9,579 nt of DNA from Bacteroidota bacterium (GCA_003447535.1 DLYY01000003.1:1-9579), one strand, 5' to 3'; counted from the stretch's first letter, positions 1-6,986 are shown. A program made the numbers and translations. The notes: generated from the sequence alone by a model not told the origin.

Positions 1-28
1 TTTGCTCTACCAACTGAGCTACCGTTCC
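1..28 (-). tRNA. tRNA gene, 5' portion only (isotype not determinable)
   Basis: Read on the minus strand from base 28 down to base 1, the sequence is GGAACGG (5' acceptor strand), TA, GCTC (D stem), AGTTGGTA (D loop), GAGC (D stem), then AAA entering the anticodon arm. This is the canonical first 28 nt of a bacterial tRNA, with a perfect GCTC/GAGC D stem and the conserved GG of the D loop. The anticodon and the 3' half lie beyond the left edge, so the amino acid cannot be assigned. It is transcribed divergently from trkA. Confidence 0.9.
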
Positions 29-44
29 TCTCTTTTAGGGACGC

Positions 45-52
45 CAAAGTTA
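45..52 (-). promoter_or_regulatory. Predicted Bacteroidota-type -7 element for the tRNA
   Basis: On the minus strand these bases read TAACTTTG, an exact match to the Bacteroidota -7 consensus TAnnTTTG. The first tRNA base lies 16 nt downstream of its last G, leaving a short 5' leader of roughly ten bases for RNase P to remove. No good TTTG-like -33 box sits at the expected distance of about 20 bp, so only the -7 half is supported. Confidence 0.5.
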
Positions 53-63
53 TAATTTTTTGC

Positions 64-77
64 TGTATGTCCATACA
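64..77. promoter_or_regulatory. 14-bp hyphenated palindrome between divergent promoters
   Basis: TGTATG, a TC spacer, then CATACA form a perfect 6-bp dyad. It lies upstream of both the minus-strand tRNA -7 box (45-52) and the trkA promoter (104-134). The size and symmetry fit a dimeric regulator's operator, but no regulator is encoded nearby and no binding is shown, so the role is inference. Confidence 0.3.
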
Positions 78-103
78 TCAATCCTAAAAGAATTGACTCT
101 AAG

Positions 104-134
104 TTTCTTTTCAATAAAAAGCAATATACATTTG
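104..134 (+). promoter_or_regulatory. Predicted trkA promoter (-33/-7, Bacteroidota type)
   Basis: TACATTTG at 127-134 matches the TAnnTTTG -7 consensus exactly. TTTC at 104-107, 19 bp upstream, is a one-mismatch TTTG -33 box. Only four bases separate the -7 element from the trkA ATG at 139, so transcription would be expected to begin at or next to the start codon, giving a leaderless or nearly leaderless mRNA. Confidence 0.55.
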
Positions 135-138
135 CACT

Positions 139-1476
139 ATGAGAATACTCATTGCAGGTGCTGGTGAGGTAGGTTTTCATCTTGCCAAAGATCTAGCCAT
201 GGAAGGGCAAGATATTGTCCTAATTGATCCAGACCGCCATCGTTTGGAACACGCTTCTAATACACTGGATATAAAAACTGTCGAAGGGGATGCAACATGC
301 CCCAATACGCTTTCGAAAGCTGGTGTTTCTGGGGCCAGTCTTTTAGTAGCTGCCACGAATTTGGAGGCACGAAATATGACGATTTGTACTATTGGTAAAC
401 AGTTAGGGGTAAAGCGTACCATTGCTCGAATTAGCAATTTGGAACATCTCCGAAATAAGCAAAATATTGACTATCAAGCATTGGGAATCGACATCATGAT
501 TTCGCCGACAGAGTTGGCTGCGCTGGAAATTTTACGCCTTGTAGAGCATTCGTCATTTACGGATCACTACATTTTTGGAGACAATGCGCTTCACCTAGTG
601 GGTATTCGTTTGGCGTCTACCTCAAGTTATGTAGGCCATCCGTTAATGGATATGCGAGAATCCGGTGATGTTCGATTTATTCCTGTATCGATCAAACGGG
701 GCACTGAGACTCTTATTCCTCAAGGGAATACCATTCTAGAGGTTGAAGATTTTGTCTATTTCGTATGCATTACGGAGGCGTTGGATAAAGTCGCTTCGCT
801 TGACGGTATTGACCAAGTCGATACAGAGCGCGTTATGGTCCTTGGGGGCAGTCGCATTGGGGCACGAGCAGCTGAACTTTTATCGAAAGAATTTTTCACT
901 AAGCTTGTTGAAATTGATCGAGACAAAGCAGTTCGTTTAACTGACGAGCTGCCGAATACCTTGATTTTAAATGGTGATGGACGCAATGTTGAGTTTCTGG
1001 AAGAAGAAGATATTTCAGCAACGGATCTTTTTATTGCAGTTACAGGACAGACCGAGACGAACATTATGTCGTGTTTAGTAGCGAAGAGCAAAGGAGTCAA
1101 AAAGACGATTGCCCTTGTCGAGAATATAGACTATATGAATTTCTCTCAAGCCGTAGGTGTGGATACTATGCTGAACAAAAAGTTGATTGCAGCCAACAGT
1201 ATTTTTCGCTTTGTTCGAAAAGGAAGTGTTGTATCTGTGGCAAGTATACATGGAGTAGATGCTGAAGTACTTGAATTTGAGGTTAGTGAGAAGTCAAAAG
1301 TTATCAATAAGCCCATCCGGGAATTGAATATTCCTGCAGGAGCTATAATAGGAGGCGTTATTCGGAAGGGGATAGGCAAGGTTACTTTGGGAGATTTTAT
1401 TATCCTACCCGATGACCATGTTGTGGTGTTTACGATGCCAGATAACATGGATAAGGTAGAACGCTTTTTCCGATGA
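139..1476 (+). CDS. trkA: Trk potassium uptake system NAD-binding subunit TrkA
   Basis: Cytoplasmic regulatory subunit that binds the TrkH channel and gates K+ uptake in response to nucleotides. At 445 aa it has the usual full TrkA length and duplicated plan: RCK/TrkA-N (about 1-125), TrkA-C (about 140-215), a second Rossmann half (about 231-350) and a second TrkA-C (about 360-445). The first half carries GAGEVG at residues 7-12 with an acidic residue (D30) after beta-2, as expected for NAD(H) binding. The second half has a GGSRIG loop at 236-241 and D260 in the matching place. The ATG at 139 begins exactly at the Rossmann strand (MRILIAGAGEVG) and lies just after a consensus -7 box. The stop overlaps the trkH start by 4 bp (ATGA), implying coupled translation and 1:1 supply of subunits. 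No defects seen. Confidence 0.96.
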   Translation: MRILIAGAGEVGFHLAKDLAMEGQDIVLIDPDRHRLEHASNTLDIKTVEGDATCPNTLSKAGVSGASLLVAATNLEARNMTICTIGKQLGVKRTIARISNLEHLRNKQNIDYQALGIDIMISPTELAALEILRLVEHSSFTDHYIFGDNALHLVGIRLASTSSYVGHPLMDMRESGDVRFIPVSIKRGTETLIPQGNTILEVEDFVYFVCITEALDKVASLDGIDQVDTERVMVLGGSRIGARAAELLSKEFFTKLVEIDRDKAVRLTDELPNTLILNGDGRNVEFLEEEDISATDLFIAVTGQTETNIMSCLVAKSKGVKKTIALVENIDYMNFSQAVGVDTMLNKKLIAANSIFRFVRKGSVVSVASIHGVDAEVLEFEVSEKSKVINKPIRELNIPAGAIIGGVIRKGIGKVTLGDFIILPDDHVVVFTMPDNMDKVERFFR

Positions 1477-2930
1477 GATTAAATCACAAGATTATTCTCA
1501 GTTTTTTAGGACTCCTGCTCATGCTCAGTGGTCTCCTCATGGCATTATCCATCATTCCTTCTGTTTATTTTAAAGATGGAGTAACCTTGCAATTGGTGAT
1601 TGCAAGTGTAGCCACTTTTTGTAGTGGAGGGCTTTTATATCTCTTAAACCGCGGAAGCTCACGTAATATTGGAAAGCGAGATGGGTATTTAATTGTCACC
1701 TTGGGCTGGATGGTTATGTCGATCTTCGGCAGCTTACCCTTTCTTTTGACTGGATCTATAAGCCATGTTCCTGATGCCATTTTTGAATCCATTTCGGGCT
1801 TCACAACGACGGGGGCATCGATCTTAAATGATATTGAATCCATGCCAGAAGGAGTGCTTTTGTGGCGCTCTACAACTCATTGGATTGGAGGTATGGGAAT
1901 TATCGTCTTGACGATTGCGATTTTGCCGCTTTTGGGCATTGGAGGTATGCAGCTATACAGCGCTGAGGCTCCTGGTATTGGAGGAGAAAAACTTCACCCT
2001 CGAATCACACAAACCGCTAAAAGGCTTTGGCTAATCTATGTTGGGATGACAATTGCCGAAACCTTTGCCTTGCGCTTAGCAGGTATGACAACCTTCGATG
2101 CGGTGAATCATGCCTTTGCCACGGTGTCGACTGGAGGGTTTTCAACTAAAAATCTCAGTATTGCCTATTGGAATGACAACCATGCTATTCAATGGATCAT
2201 CATTGTATTTATGTTTTTAGCAGGGATTAATTTTTCCTTAATCTATTACTTTCTTCGGGGTTCTTGGAAAAAGATGATCGGGGATGCAGAATTTAAGTTC
2301 TATGCGCTGATTGTGGTCATAATGACCCTTGTCATTACGGGGAATGTATTGGCTCATCCACCTGCTGAGGGATGGGACTACCCCTTGCGCGATGCATTGT
2401 TCCAAGTGCTTGGCACTATAACAACTACAGGTTTTGTTACCGCCGACCTCACAGTTCATCCAATGCTTATTACGCTGTTCTTTATGATGTTGTTTCTCGG
2501 TGGATCGGCAGGCTCTACTAGCGGGGGAATGAAACTGATTCGCCATTTAGTGATTTTAAAGAATAGCGCGCTGGAGTTTCGTCGTTTGATGCACCCTAAT
2601 GCTGTCCTTCCGGTGCGGATTAATCAAAGTTCCGTAAGTAGTAAAATCCTCTTCAATACGATGGCATTTATGATCGTATATTTTACGATTTTCATATTAG
2701 GAGCCGTTGTTATGAGTATAAGTGGTGAGGACTTCTTAACCTCTATTGGCTCAAGTGCCTCGGCGATAGGAAATGTTGGTCCTGGCCTCGGGAAAGTTTG
2801 CCCAACGTGTAATTATGCGGGGCTAACAAGTTTTAGCAAACTCTTTTTATCACTATTAATGCTTGTTGGGCGCTTGGAAATTTTTACTGTAATTATTGTA
2901 CTAACTCCTTCATTTTGGAGAAGAACATAG
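1473..2930 (+). CDS. trkH: Trk-type potassium transporter membrane subunit TrkH
   Basis: Inner-membrane K+ translocating subunit of the Trk system, 485 aa, the standard TrkH/KtrB-superfamily length. Four pore-loop repeats are visible, each with a filter glycine: TTTGAS (111-116), STGGFS (219-224), TTTGFV (317-322) and GNVGPG (433-438). The segment SAGSTSGGMK at 345-354 corresponds to the conserved glycine/serine-rich intramembrane gating loop of the third repeat. The pore loops are separated by hydrophobic helices, with a positively charged cytoplasmic loop near 180-186. R467 in the last helix (GRLEIFT) matches the conserved arginine of the family. The ATG sits inside the last codons of trkA, a typical trkA-trkH operon arrangement. 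The protein appears complete. Confidence 0.96.
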   Translation: MRLNHKIILSFLGLLLMLSGLLMALSIIPSVYFKDGVTLQLVIASVATFCSGGLLYLLNRGSSRNIGKRDGYLIVTLGWMVMSIFGSLPFLLTGSISHVPDAIFESISGFTTTGASILNDIESMPEGVLLWRSTTHWIGGMGIIVLTIAILPLLGIGGMQLYSAEAPGIGGEKLHPRITQTAKRLWLIYVGMTIAETFALRLAGMTTFDAVNHAFATVSTGGFSTKNLSIAYWNDNHAIQWIIIVFMFLAGINFSLIYYFLRGSWKKMIGDAEFKFYALIVVIMTLVITGNVLAHPPAEGWDYPLRDALFQVLGTITTTGFVTADLTVHPMLITLFFMMLFLGGSAGSTSGGMKLIRHLVILKNSALEFRRLMHPNAVLPVRINQSSVSSKILFNTMAFMIVYFTIFILGAVVMSISGEDFLTSIGSSASAIGNVGPGLGKVCPTCNYAGLTSFSKLFLSLLMLVGRLEIFTVIIVLTPSFWRRT

Positions 2931-3008
2931 GCAATACGCCCTTTGAGCACATTTAACCGTGCAAAACTGACGTTTTATTTCATATTAAGTCATTGTTTTT
3001 TTGTGACC

Positions 3009-4577
3009 ATGATGCGTTATTTTTTTGGATTATTTCTTTGTGTGTGCATATTCTTCAATTCTGCTGAAGCACAGGAATTGAGTTATGTAGATATCTATCA
3101 CCCCATTGCCGTGCGTGAAATGCACCAATATGGAATTCCAGCTTCCATTACGCTAGCACAAGGCATTTTGGAGTCAGGTAGAGGAAAGTCAGCATTGGCT
3201 GCTGAGGGGAATAATCACTTCGGCATAAAATGCCATGCGGGCTGGGAGGGACCTTCTATGTTATTGGATGATGATGCCCCTGATGAATGTTTTAGAGTAT
3301 ATGAGGACGCAGAATCATCCTACAAGGATCATAGCATATTCTTGACTACAAGGTCTCGTTATGATACGCTATTTACCTTTGATACAAAGGACTATACCTC
3401 TTGGGCTCATGGGTTATCAGCCTGCGGATATGCAACGAATCCTAAATATCCAGAACTCTTGATAAGCATTATTGAAAGTGCCAATTTGCAGCGATTTGAT
3501 GAATTTGCTGAAGGGAAATATGAGGTGGAGGGTCCATACAGTAGTCTGGTAAGTGCAAATGGAAACGGCAGTTCGTCCGATCCAACGAACAACAACAACT
3601 CGGCAGAAGCTAGTACTTCGTATCCCGATCTCCGCGAAAACGATGGGGTTTTTCTGCTAAATCGCATTCAGGCGGTAGGTTATCGAGGAGAAGCCTTGGA
3701 TTCTCTTGCTAGTTTGTTAGATCTGAGTATTCTGCAGCTTTCAAAGTATAATGATTTGTTAGCGGCGGGATCCATCCCGTTAGGCAGTCCTATTTACAGG
3801 CAGCCTAAAAAGAAAAAAGGCCTTGAAAAGACAGTTACAGTTCAACCATGTGATAATATGTGGTTGATTAGTCAGTGGCACGGGATTCGCCTAACAAGGC
3901 TGTATCTTCTAAACAATATGATTCCAGGAGAAGAACCTGCAATTGGCGAGGTGTTGCATTTGCGTAAGCCATCTGAGAATAAGCCTACTTTGCGCGATAA
4001 GTCGGAAGATAGCGTGGAGACTAATCAGGCTACTGAAGTTAAAGTGGAAGATGATGACATCGAGGTAAACCTTGAGGAGGTAGCTAGCAAAAAAGTAGAA
4101 ATAGACGTAGAAAACGAACAGGATGCATTAGATGAGTCTGAGCCTGCTGAAAATTCCGGCGACAAATCTGATAATGGTTCTGATGAGGAAGCCCTTTCTG
4201 ATTTAAGTTCTGCAACTGAAGTCGCAGTACAGGTCCCTGGCAGTAACTCCTTAGCTTCTGTAGAGGACGAATCATCAATGCCTGAACTAGTTGAGGGGGT
4301 TGAGCAGGAAGTTACTGAACCTGCAGAGCCAACATCTGTAAATGAGGAGATTATCGTCCCTGATATTAACCAAGCGCCTACAGAAACAGCTATATCTGAG
4401 TCTTCATCCGAAGTCGTAGAAACAAGGGAGCGGTCCTTTCATACAGTGTCCGGAGGAGAGACACTTTTTTCAATAGCCCGCCTTTATGATTTAACACTGA
4501 TGAATCTGAAGCAGTGGAATGACCTAGATGGGGTAACTATTGAAGTGGGTCAAAAGCTTTTTGTAGAACCGAGATAG
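3009..4577 (+). CDS. Secreted peptidoglycan hydrolase: glucosaminidase (GH73-like) domain plus LysM-like modules
   Basis: Likely exported beta-N-acetylglucosaminidase that cleaves peptidoglycan glycan strands. Numbered from the ATG at 3009 (522 aa): signal peptide about 1-22 (basic start, hydrophobic core, then SAEAQ); glucosaminidase domain about 28-163 with the motif LESGRGKS, whose E55 is the probable catalytic acid, followed by NNHFGIKC and the downstream Tyr/Trp-rich segment; Asn/Ser linker about 178-205; two divergent LysM-like segments (about 214-265 and 273-320); a strongly acidic linker (about 330-472) without aromatic or cysteine residues; and a clear C-terminal LysM (about 476-522, HTVSGGETLFSIARLYDL). 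An in-frame TTG at 2943 would add 22 residues ahead of the signal peptide; the tandem ATGs at 3009/3012 place the signal peptide at the N-terminus and are preferred. hpt follows after only 6 bp. The hydrolase assignment is strong; the exact bond cleaved is inferred. Confidence 0.88.
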   Translation: MMRYFFGLFLCVCIFFNSAEAQELSYVDIYHPIAVREMHQYGIPASITLAQGILESGRGKSALAAEGNNHFGIKCHAGWEGPSMLLDDDAPDECFRVYEDAESSYKDHSIFLTTRSRYDTLFTFDTKDYTSWAHGLSACGYATNPKYPELLISIIESANLQRFDEFAEGKYEVEGPYSSLVSANGNGSSSDPTNNNNSAEASTSYPDLRENDGVFLLNRIQAVGYRGEALDSLASLLDLSILQLSKYNDLLAAGSIPLGSPIYRQPKKKKGLEKTVTVQPCDNMWLISQWHGIRLTRLYLLNNMIPGEEPAIGEVLHLRKPSENKPTLRDKSEDSVETNQATEVKVEDDDIEVNLEEVASKKVEIDVENEQDALDESEPAENSGDKSDNGSDEEALSDLSSATEVAVQVPGSNSLASVEDESSMPELVEGVEQEVTEPAEPTSVNEEIIVPDINQAPTETAISESSSEVVETRERSFHTVSGGETLFSIARLYDLTLMNLKQWNDLDGVTIEVGQKLFVEPR

Positions 4578-4583
4578 ACTACT

Positions 4584-5120
4584 ATGGCAAGCATACTTTT
4601 ACACGACAAGGTTTTTAAGCCTTATATAGATCGCAAAGAGGTCGAGGCGATAATAGATAAGATGGCCAGCGATATTGCCAAAATAGATGATGATGATCTC
4701 TTGGTCGTTATCGTACTCAATGGGAGTATGTTTTTTGCCACGGCGTTGTTGCAGCGCATCGAACGTCCATGGGAAATTGATACTATGCGACTAGCATCTT
4801 ACCATGGAGGGCTGCAATCAAGTGGTCAGGTGGAGTTTTTACTTGATGTCAAGGCTAAAGTGAGCGGAAGGAATGTTCTCTTAGTAGAAGACATAGTCGA
4901 TACAGGAAGGACGCTAGCCTTTTTGTATGATCACTTTAAGGGCTTAGGGGCACAAAAAATAATGACAGCTACCCTTCTTCATAAGCCAAGTCAACGAATT
5001 AATGATATGCCTATTGATTACATAGGCAAAAATATTGACGATGCTTTTGTTGTAGGATTTGGATTGGACTACCGTGAACTGGGCAGGAATCTTCCCGCAA
5101 TCTATGTTCTAGAAGACTAG
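4584..5120 (+). CDS. hpt: Hypoxanthine phosphoribosyltransferase
   Basis: Cytoplasmic purine salvage enzyme converting hypoxanthine (and usually guanine) plus PRPP to IMP (GMP) and pyrophosphate. The 178-aa length is normal for bacterial HPRT. Visible motifs are the PPi loop LNGS (45-48), the flexible-loop region with SYHGG (72-76), the PRPP-binding signature VEDIVDTGRT (101-110, with the E102-D103 pair and D106), and the C-terminal base-binding/metal segment DDAFVVGFGLDYRELGRNLP (152-171). It starts 6 bp after the upstream hydrolase gene and is probably cotranscribed with it. Downstream it is convergent with a 56-codon minus-strand gene whose stop lies within 10 bp. Whether it also accepts guanine or xanthine cannot be told from sequence alone. 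Confidence 0.95.
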   Translation: MASILLHDKVFKPYIDRKEVEAIIDKMASDIAKIDDDDLLVVIVLNGSMFFATALLQRIERPWEIDTMRLASYHGGLQSSGQVEFLLDVKAKVSGRNVLLVEDIVDTGRTLAFLYDHFKGLGAQKIMTATLLHKPSQRINDMPIDYIGKNIDDAFVVGFGLDYRELGRNLPAIYVLED

Positions 5121-5138
5121 GAGGGCTATTTAGTCCTC
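5121..5138. terminator. Stem-loop between convergent gene ends (possible terminator, no T-tract)
   Basis: Bases 5121-5127 (GAGGGCT) pair with 5132-5138 (AGTCCTC) around an ATTT loop, giving a 7-bp stem with one G-U pair. It begins directly after the hpt stop codon and spans the stop codon of the minus-strand small gene, so it lies at the 3' end of both. No run of T follows on either strand, so intrinsic termination is uncertain; it could instead act as a 3' RNA-stabilising structure. Confidence 0.35.
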
Positions 5139-5300
5139 ATAAATTACGAAAACTGCACACTGATTGAGCTTGTCTCCGATAACTTTTATCTCCTTCAGAT
5201 TTAGTCCATCTTGCTGCATTTCGGCTAACTTATCATTGATGGACTCCTCCATTTTATCGAACTTGATTCCGTATAAATCGATGATTTTAATCTTTTGCAT
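5130..5300 (-). CDS. Small conserved-looking protein of 56 aa, function unknown
   Basis: On the minus strand, ATG at 5300 to TAA at 5130 encodes a 56-residue protein beginning MQKIKIIDLYGIKFDKMEES and ending NQCAVFVIYED. The predicted layout is a beta strand (KIKIIDL), an amphipathic acidic/basic helix (about 14-32), then two strands (EIKVIGDKL, CAVFVIYE), i.e. a compact beta-alpha-beta-beta fold. It is soluble, with no signal peptide or membrane helix. The composition and hydrophobic patterning look like a true protein, and no larger plus-strand gene is supported here. The outline recalls the small Cse60-type family known from Firmicutes sporulation proteins, but that is a weak resemblance from memory and not an assignment. 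It is convergent with hpt and divergent from adk. No consensus promoter or ribosome site is evident in front of it. Confidence 0.7.
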   Translation of the reverse strand: MQKIKIIDLYGIKFDKMEESINDKLAEMQQDGLNLKEIKVIGDKLNQCAVFVIYED

Positions 5301-5353
5301 TTGTCTGTGTTCTACCTTTGAATATAATAGGAATCCTCGACTAGTGGGAAAAC

Positions 5354-5385
5354 TTTGTGTTCAATATGGGCATTATATATATTTG
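5354..5385 (+). promoter_or_regulatory. Predicted adk promoter (TTTG-N20-TATATTTG)
   Basis: TTTG at 5354-5357 and TATATTTG at 5378-5385 match both Bacteroidota promoter boxes without mismatch, with a 20-bp spacer, the best promoter in the window. Only five bases separate it from the ATG at 5391 and eleven from the ATG at 5397. Transcription would therefore start at or beside the first ATG. It separates adk-obg from the upstream trk-hpt group. Confidence 0.7.
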
Positions 5386-5390
5386 AAACT

Positions 5391-5969
5391 ATGAATATGA
5401 CGAATATCGTGTTGTTTGGCCCTCCTGGCAGTGGCAAGGGAACACAGGCTCAAAAGCTTGAAGCTAAGCTTGGTTTACGACAAATCTCCACAGGAGATCT
5501 CTTTCGTTTTCACCTAGGTAATTCTACCGAGTTAGGCAAGAAAGCAAAGGCTTACATGGACAAAGGTAATCTTGTGCCAGATGTATTAACCATTGAAATG
5601 TTGCAGTCAGAGGTTGAGAAACACCCTGATGCTAAAGGGTTTATTTTTGATGGCTTTCCGCGCACAGCTCCCCAAGCTGAGGCGCTAGATGCCTTTCTTT
5701 CAAGTCGCAGTACCTCCATTGCTGCAATGGTTCTATTGGAAGTAGGAGAAGATGAATTGGTTCGGCGACTTCTTGAGCGCGGGAAAACTAGTGGTAGAGA
5801 GGACGACCAAAATAAAGAGGTTATTCGCCATAGAATAGCCGTATATCACAAAAAGACAGCACCTGTCGCGGATTTTTATTCCGCTCAAAGCAAGTTTCAC
5901 AAGATTCCAGGAGAGGGTGGTATAGAGGCTATTTATGTCAGCCTGGAAGCCTTAGTTAAACGCCTATAA
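5391..5969 (+). CDS. adk: Adenylate kinase
   Basis: Catalyses ATP + AMP = 2 ADP in the cytoplasm and sets the adenylate energy balance. Numbered from the ATG at 5391 (192 aa): P-loop GPPGSGKGT at 10-18, AMP-binding STGDLFR at 33-39, DGFPRT at 87-92, LID start ERGKTSGR and the following arginines. The LID is the short type without the four-cysteine zinc site, as in Bacteroidota enzymes of about 190 aa. Start choice: an in-frame ATG at 5355 would place 12 extra residues overlapping the promoter and is rejected. The ATG at 5391 (MNMTNIV) fits a leaderless transcript, while the ATG at 5397 (MTNIVLFG) agrees best with homologue N-termini; both remain possible. obg follows 12 bp downstream and is probably cotranscribed. 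Confidence 0.96.
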   Translation: MNMTNIVLFGPPGSGKGTQAQKLEAKLGLRQISTGDLFRFHLGNSTELGKKAKAYMDKGNLVPDVLTIEMLQSEVEKHPDAKGFIFDGFPRTAPQAEALDAFLSSRSTSIAAMVLLEVGEDELVRRLLERGKTSGREDDQNKEVIRHRIAVYHKKTAPVADFYSAQSKFHKIPGEGGIEAIYVSLEALVKRL

Positions 5970-5981
5970 TTTATATTGATT

Positions 5982-6986
5982 ATGGCAGATCAAAATTTTG
6001 TTGATCGGATACGCATTTTTTGTCAAAGTGGTAATGGTGGAGCAGGTTCATCTCACTTTAGACGGGAGAAGTTTGTCCCTTTAGGTGGTCCTGATGGCGG
6101 GGACGGTGGTCGTGGTGGACATGTTATTATCCGCGGTAATCGCAATCGCTGGACCCTATTGCATTTGAAGTTTCAAAAACACAATAAGGCGGGGCATGGT
6201 CAGCCGGGAGCAGGCCAGCGCTGTTCGGGTCATAGTGGAGAAGATATCATATTAGATGTTCCTCTAGGGACGATGATTAAAGATGAAGAATCAGGCAAGG
6301 TGCTTTTGGAAATTAACGAGCATGATGAGGAAGCGGTTCTTTTTGAAGGAGGTCTTGGCGGACGAGGAAACTGGCATTTTAAAACATCTACAAATCAAGC
6401 ACCGACCTATGCGCAGCCGGGCACATCGGGCCAAGAAGGCTGGGTCACCTTTGAATTAAAGTTATTGGCGGACGTTGGGTTGGTTGGATTCCCTAATGCG
6501 GGTAAGTCTACCTTGCTTAGTGTGGTAAGCGCCGCTAAACCAAAAATTGCTTCATATGCTTTTACTACGTTGACTCCTAATCTCGGCATGGTCTCCTACA
6601 GGGACGATCAGTCCTTTGTTATGGCGGATATTCCTGGGATTATAGAGGGCGCTTCAGAAGGCAAAGGACTTGGTATTCGGTTTTTACGGCATATTGAGCG
6701 AAATGCTTGCTTACTGTTTTTAGTACCTGCTGACGCCGATAATATTGTTGAGGCCTATAAGGTCCTGCTTGCTGAATTAGAGGCGTACAATCCTGAGCTT
6801 GTTCTAAAGGAGCGCGTCTTGGGTATATCTAAGACGGACTTGATTGACGATGAACTTCAAGGGCTAATTCTGCAAGAGCTTCAAGAGTTTTTGCCAGAGC
6901 ACCTAGATGTAGTCTTTTTTTCTTCAGTTTCAGGGCAGGGAGTGGCGCCATTAAAAGATGTTTTGTGGCGTGTAATGAACCACTAA
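5982..6986 (+). CDS. obg: Obg-family GTPase (ribosome assembly / stress GTPase)
   Basis: Essential large-subunit-associated GTPase also called ObgE/CgtA. With the ATG at 5982 it has 334 aa: glycine-rich Obg domain (about 1-158, with repeated GG motifs such as GGPDGGDGGRGG and GGLGGRGN), then the G domain with G1 GFPNAGKS (169-176), G2 TTLTPN (195-200), G3 DIPG (216-219), G4 SKTD (283-286) and G5 SSVSG (314-318). The G4 motif has serine in place of the usual asparagine, a variation I believe also occurs in relatives. No C-terminal OCT domain follows the G domain. A TTG two codons upstream (5976) could lengthen the protein, but the ATG gives the typical MADQNFVD start. It lies 12 bp after adk, so the two probably share a transcript. 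Confidence 0.95.
   Translation: MADQNFVDRIRIFCQSGNGGAGSSHFRREKFVPLGGPDGGDGGRGGHVIIRGNRNRWTLLHLKFQKHNKAGHGQPGAGQRCSGHSGEDIILDVPLGTMIKDEESGKVLLEINEHDEEAVLFEGGLGGRGNWHFKTSTNQAPTYAQPGTSGQEGWVTFELKLLADVGLVGFPNAGKSTLLSVVSAAKPKIASYAFTTLTPNLGMVSYRDDQSFVMADIPGIIEGASEGKGLGIRFLRHIERNACLLFLVPADADNIVEAYKVLLAELEAYNPELVLKERVLGISKTDLIDDELQGLILQELQEFLPEHLDVVFFSSVSGQGVAPLKDVLWRVMNH

Noticed and set aside
2963..2976. AAAAC/GTTTT hairpin after trkH as a terminator
   Set aside because: Only 5 mostly A-T pairs and no T-run follows, so it is too weak to call.
2943..3008. TTG-initiated N-terminal extension of the wall hydrolase (22 extra residues)
   Set aside because: It would push the signal peptide inside the protein. 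The tandem ATGs at 3009/3012 begin a standard signal peptide directly.
5355..5390. Upstream ATG extending adk by 12 residues
   Set aside because: The extension overlaps the near-perfect promoter boxes and is not part of the family N-terminus, which starts at M-x-NIVLFG.
5164..5394. Plus-strand 76-codon frame between hpt and adk
   Set aside because: It is antisense to the better-patterned 56-codon minus-strand gene, has poor composition (many S, C, I, F runs) and runs through the adk promoter into the adk start.
5976..5981. TTG start two codons upstream of the obg ATG
   Set aside because: The ATG at 5982 gives the expected MADQNFVD N-terminus, and the TTG offers no better context.
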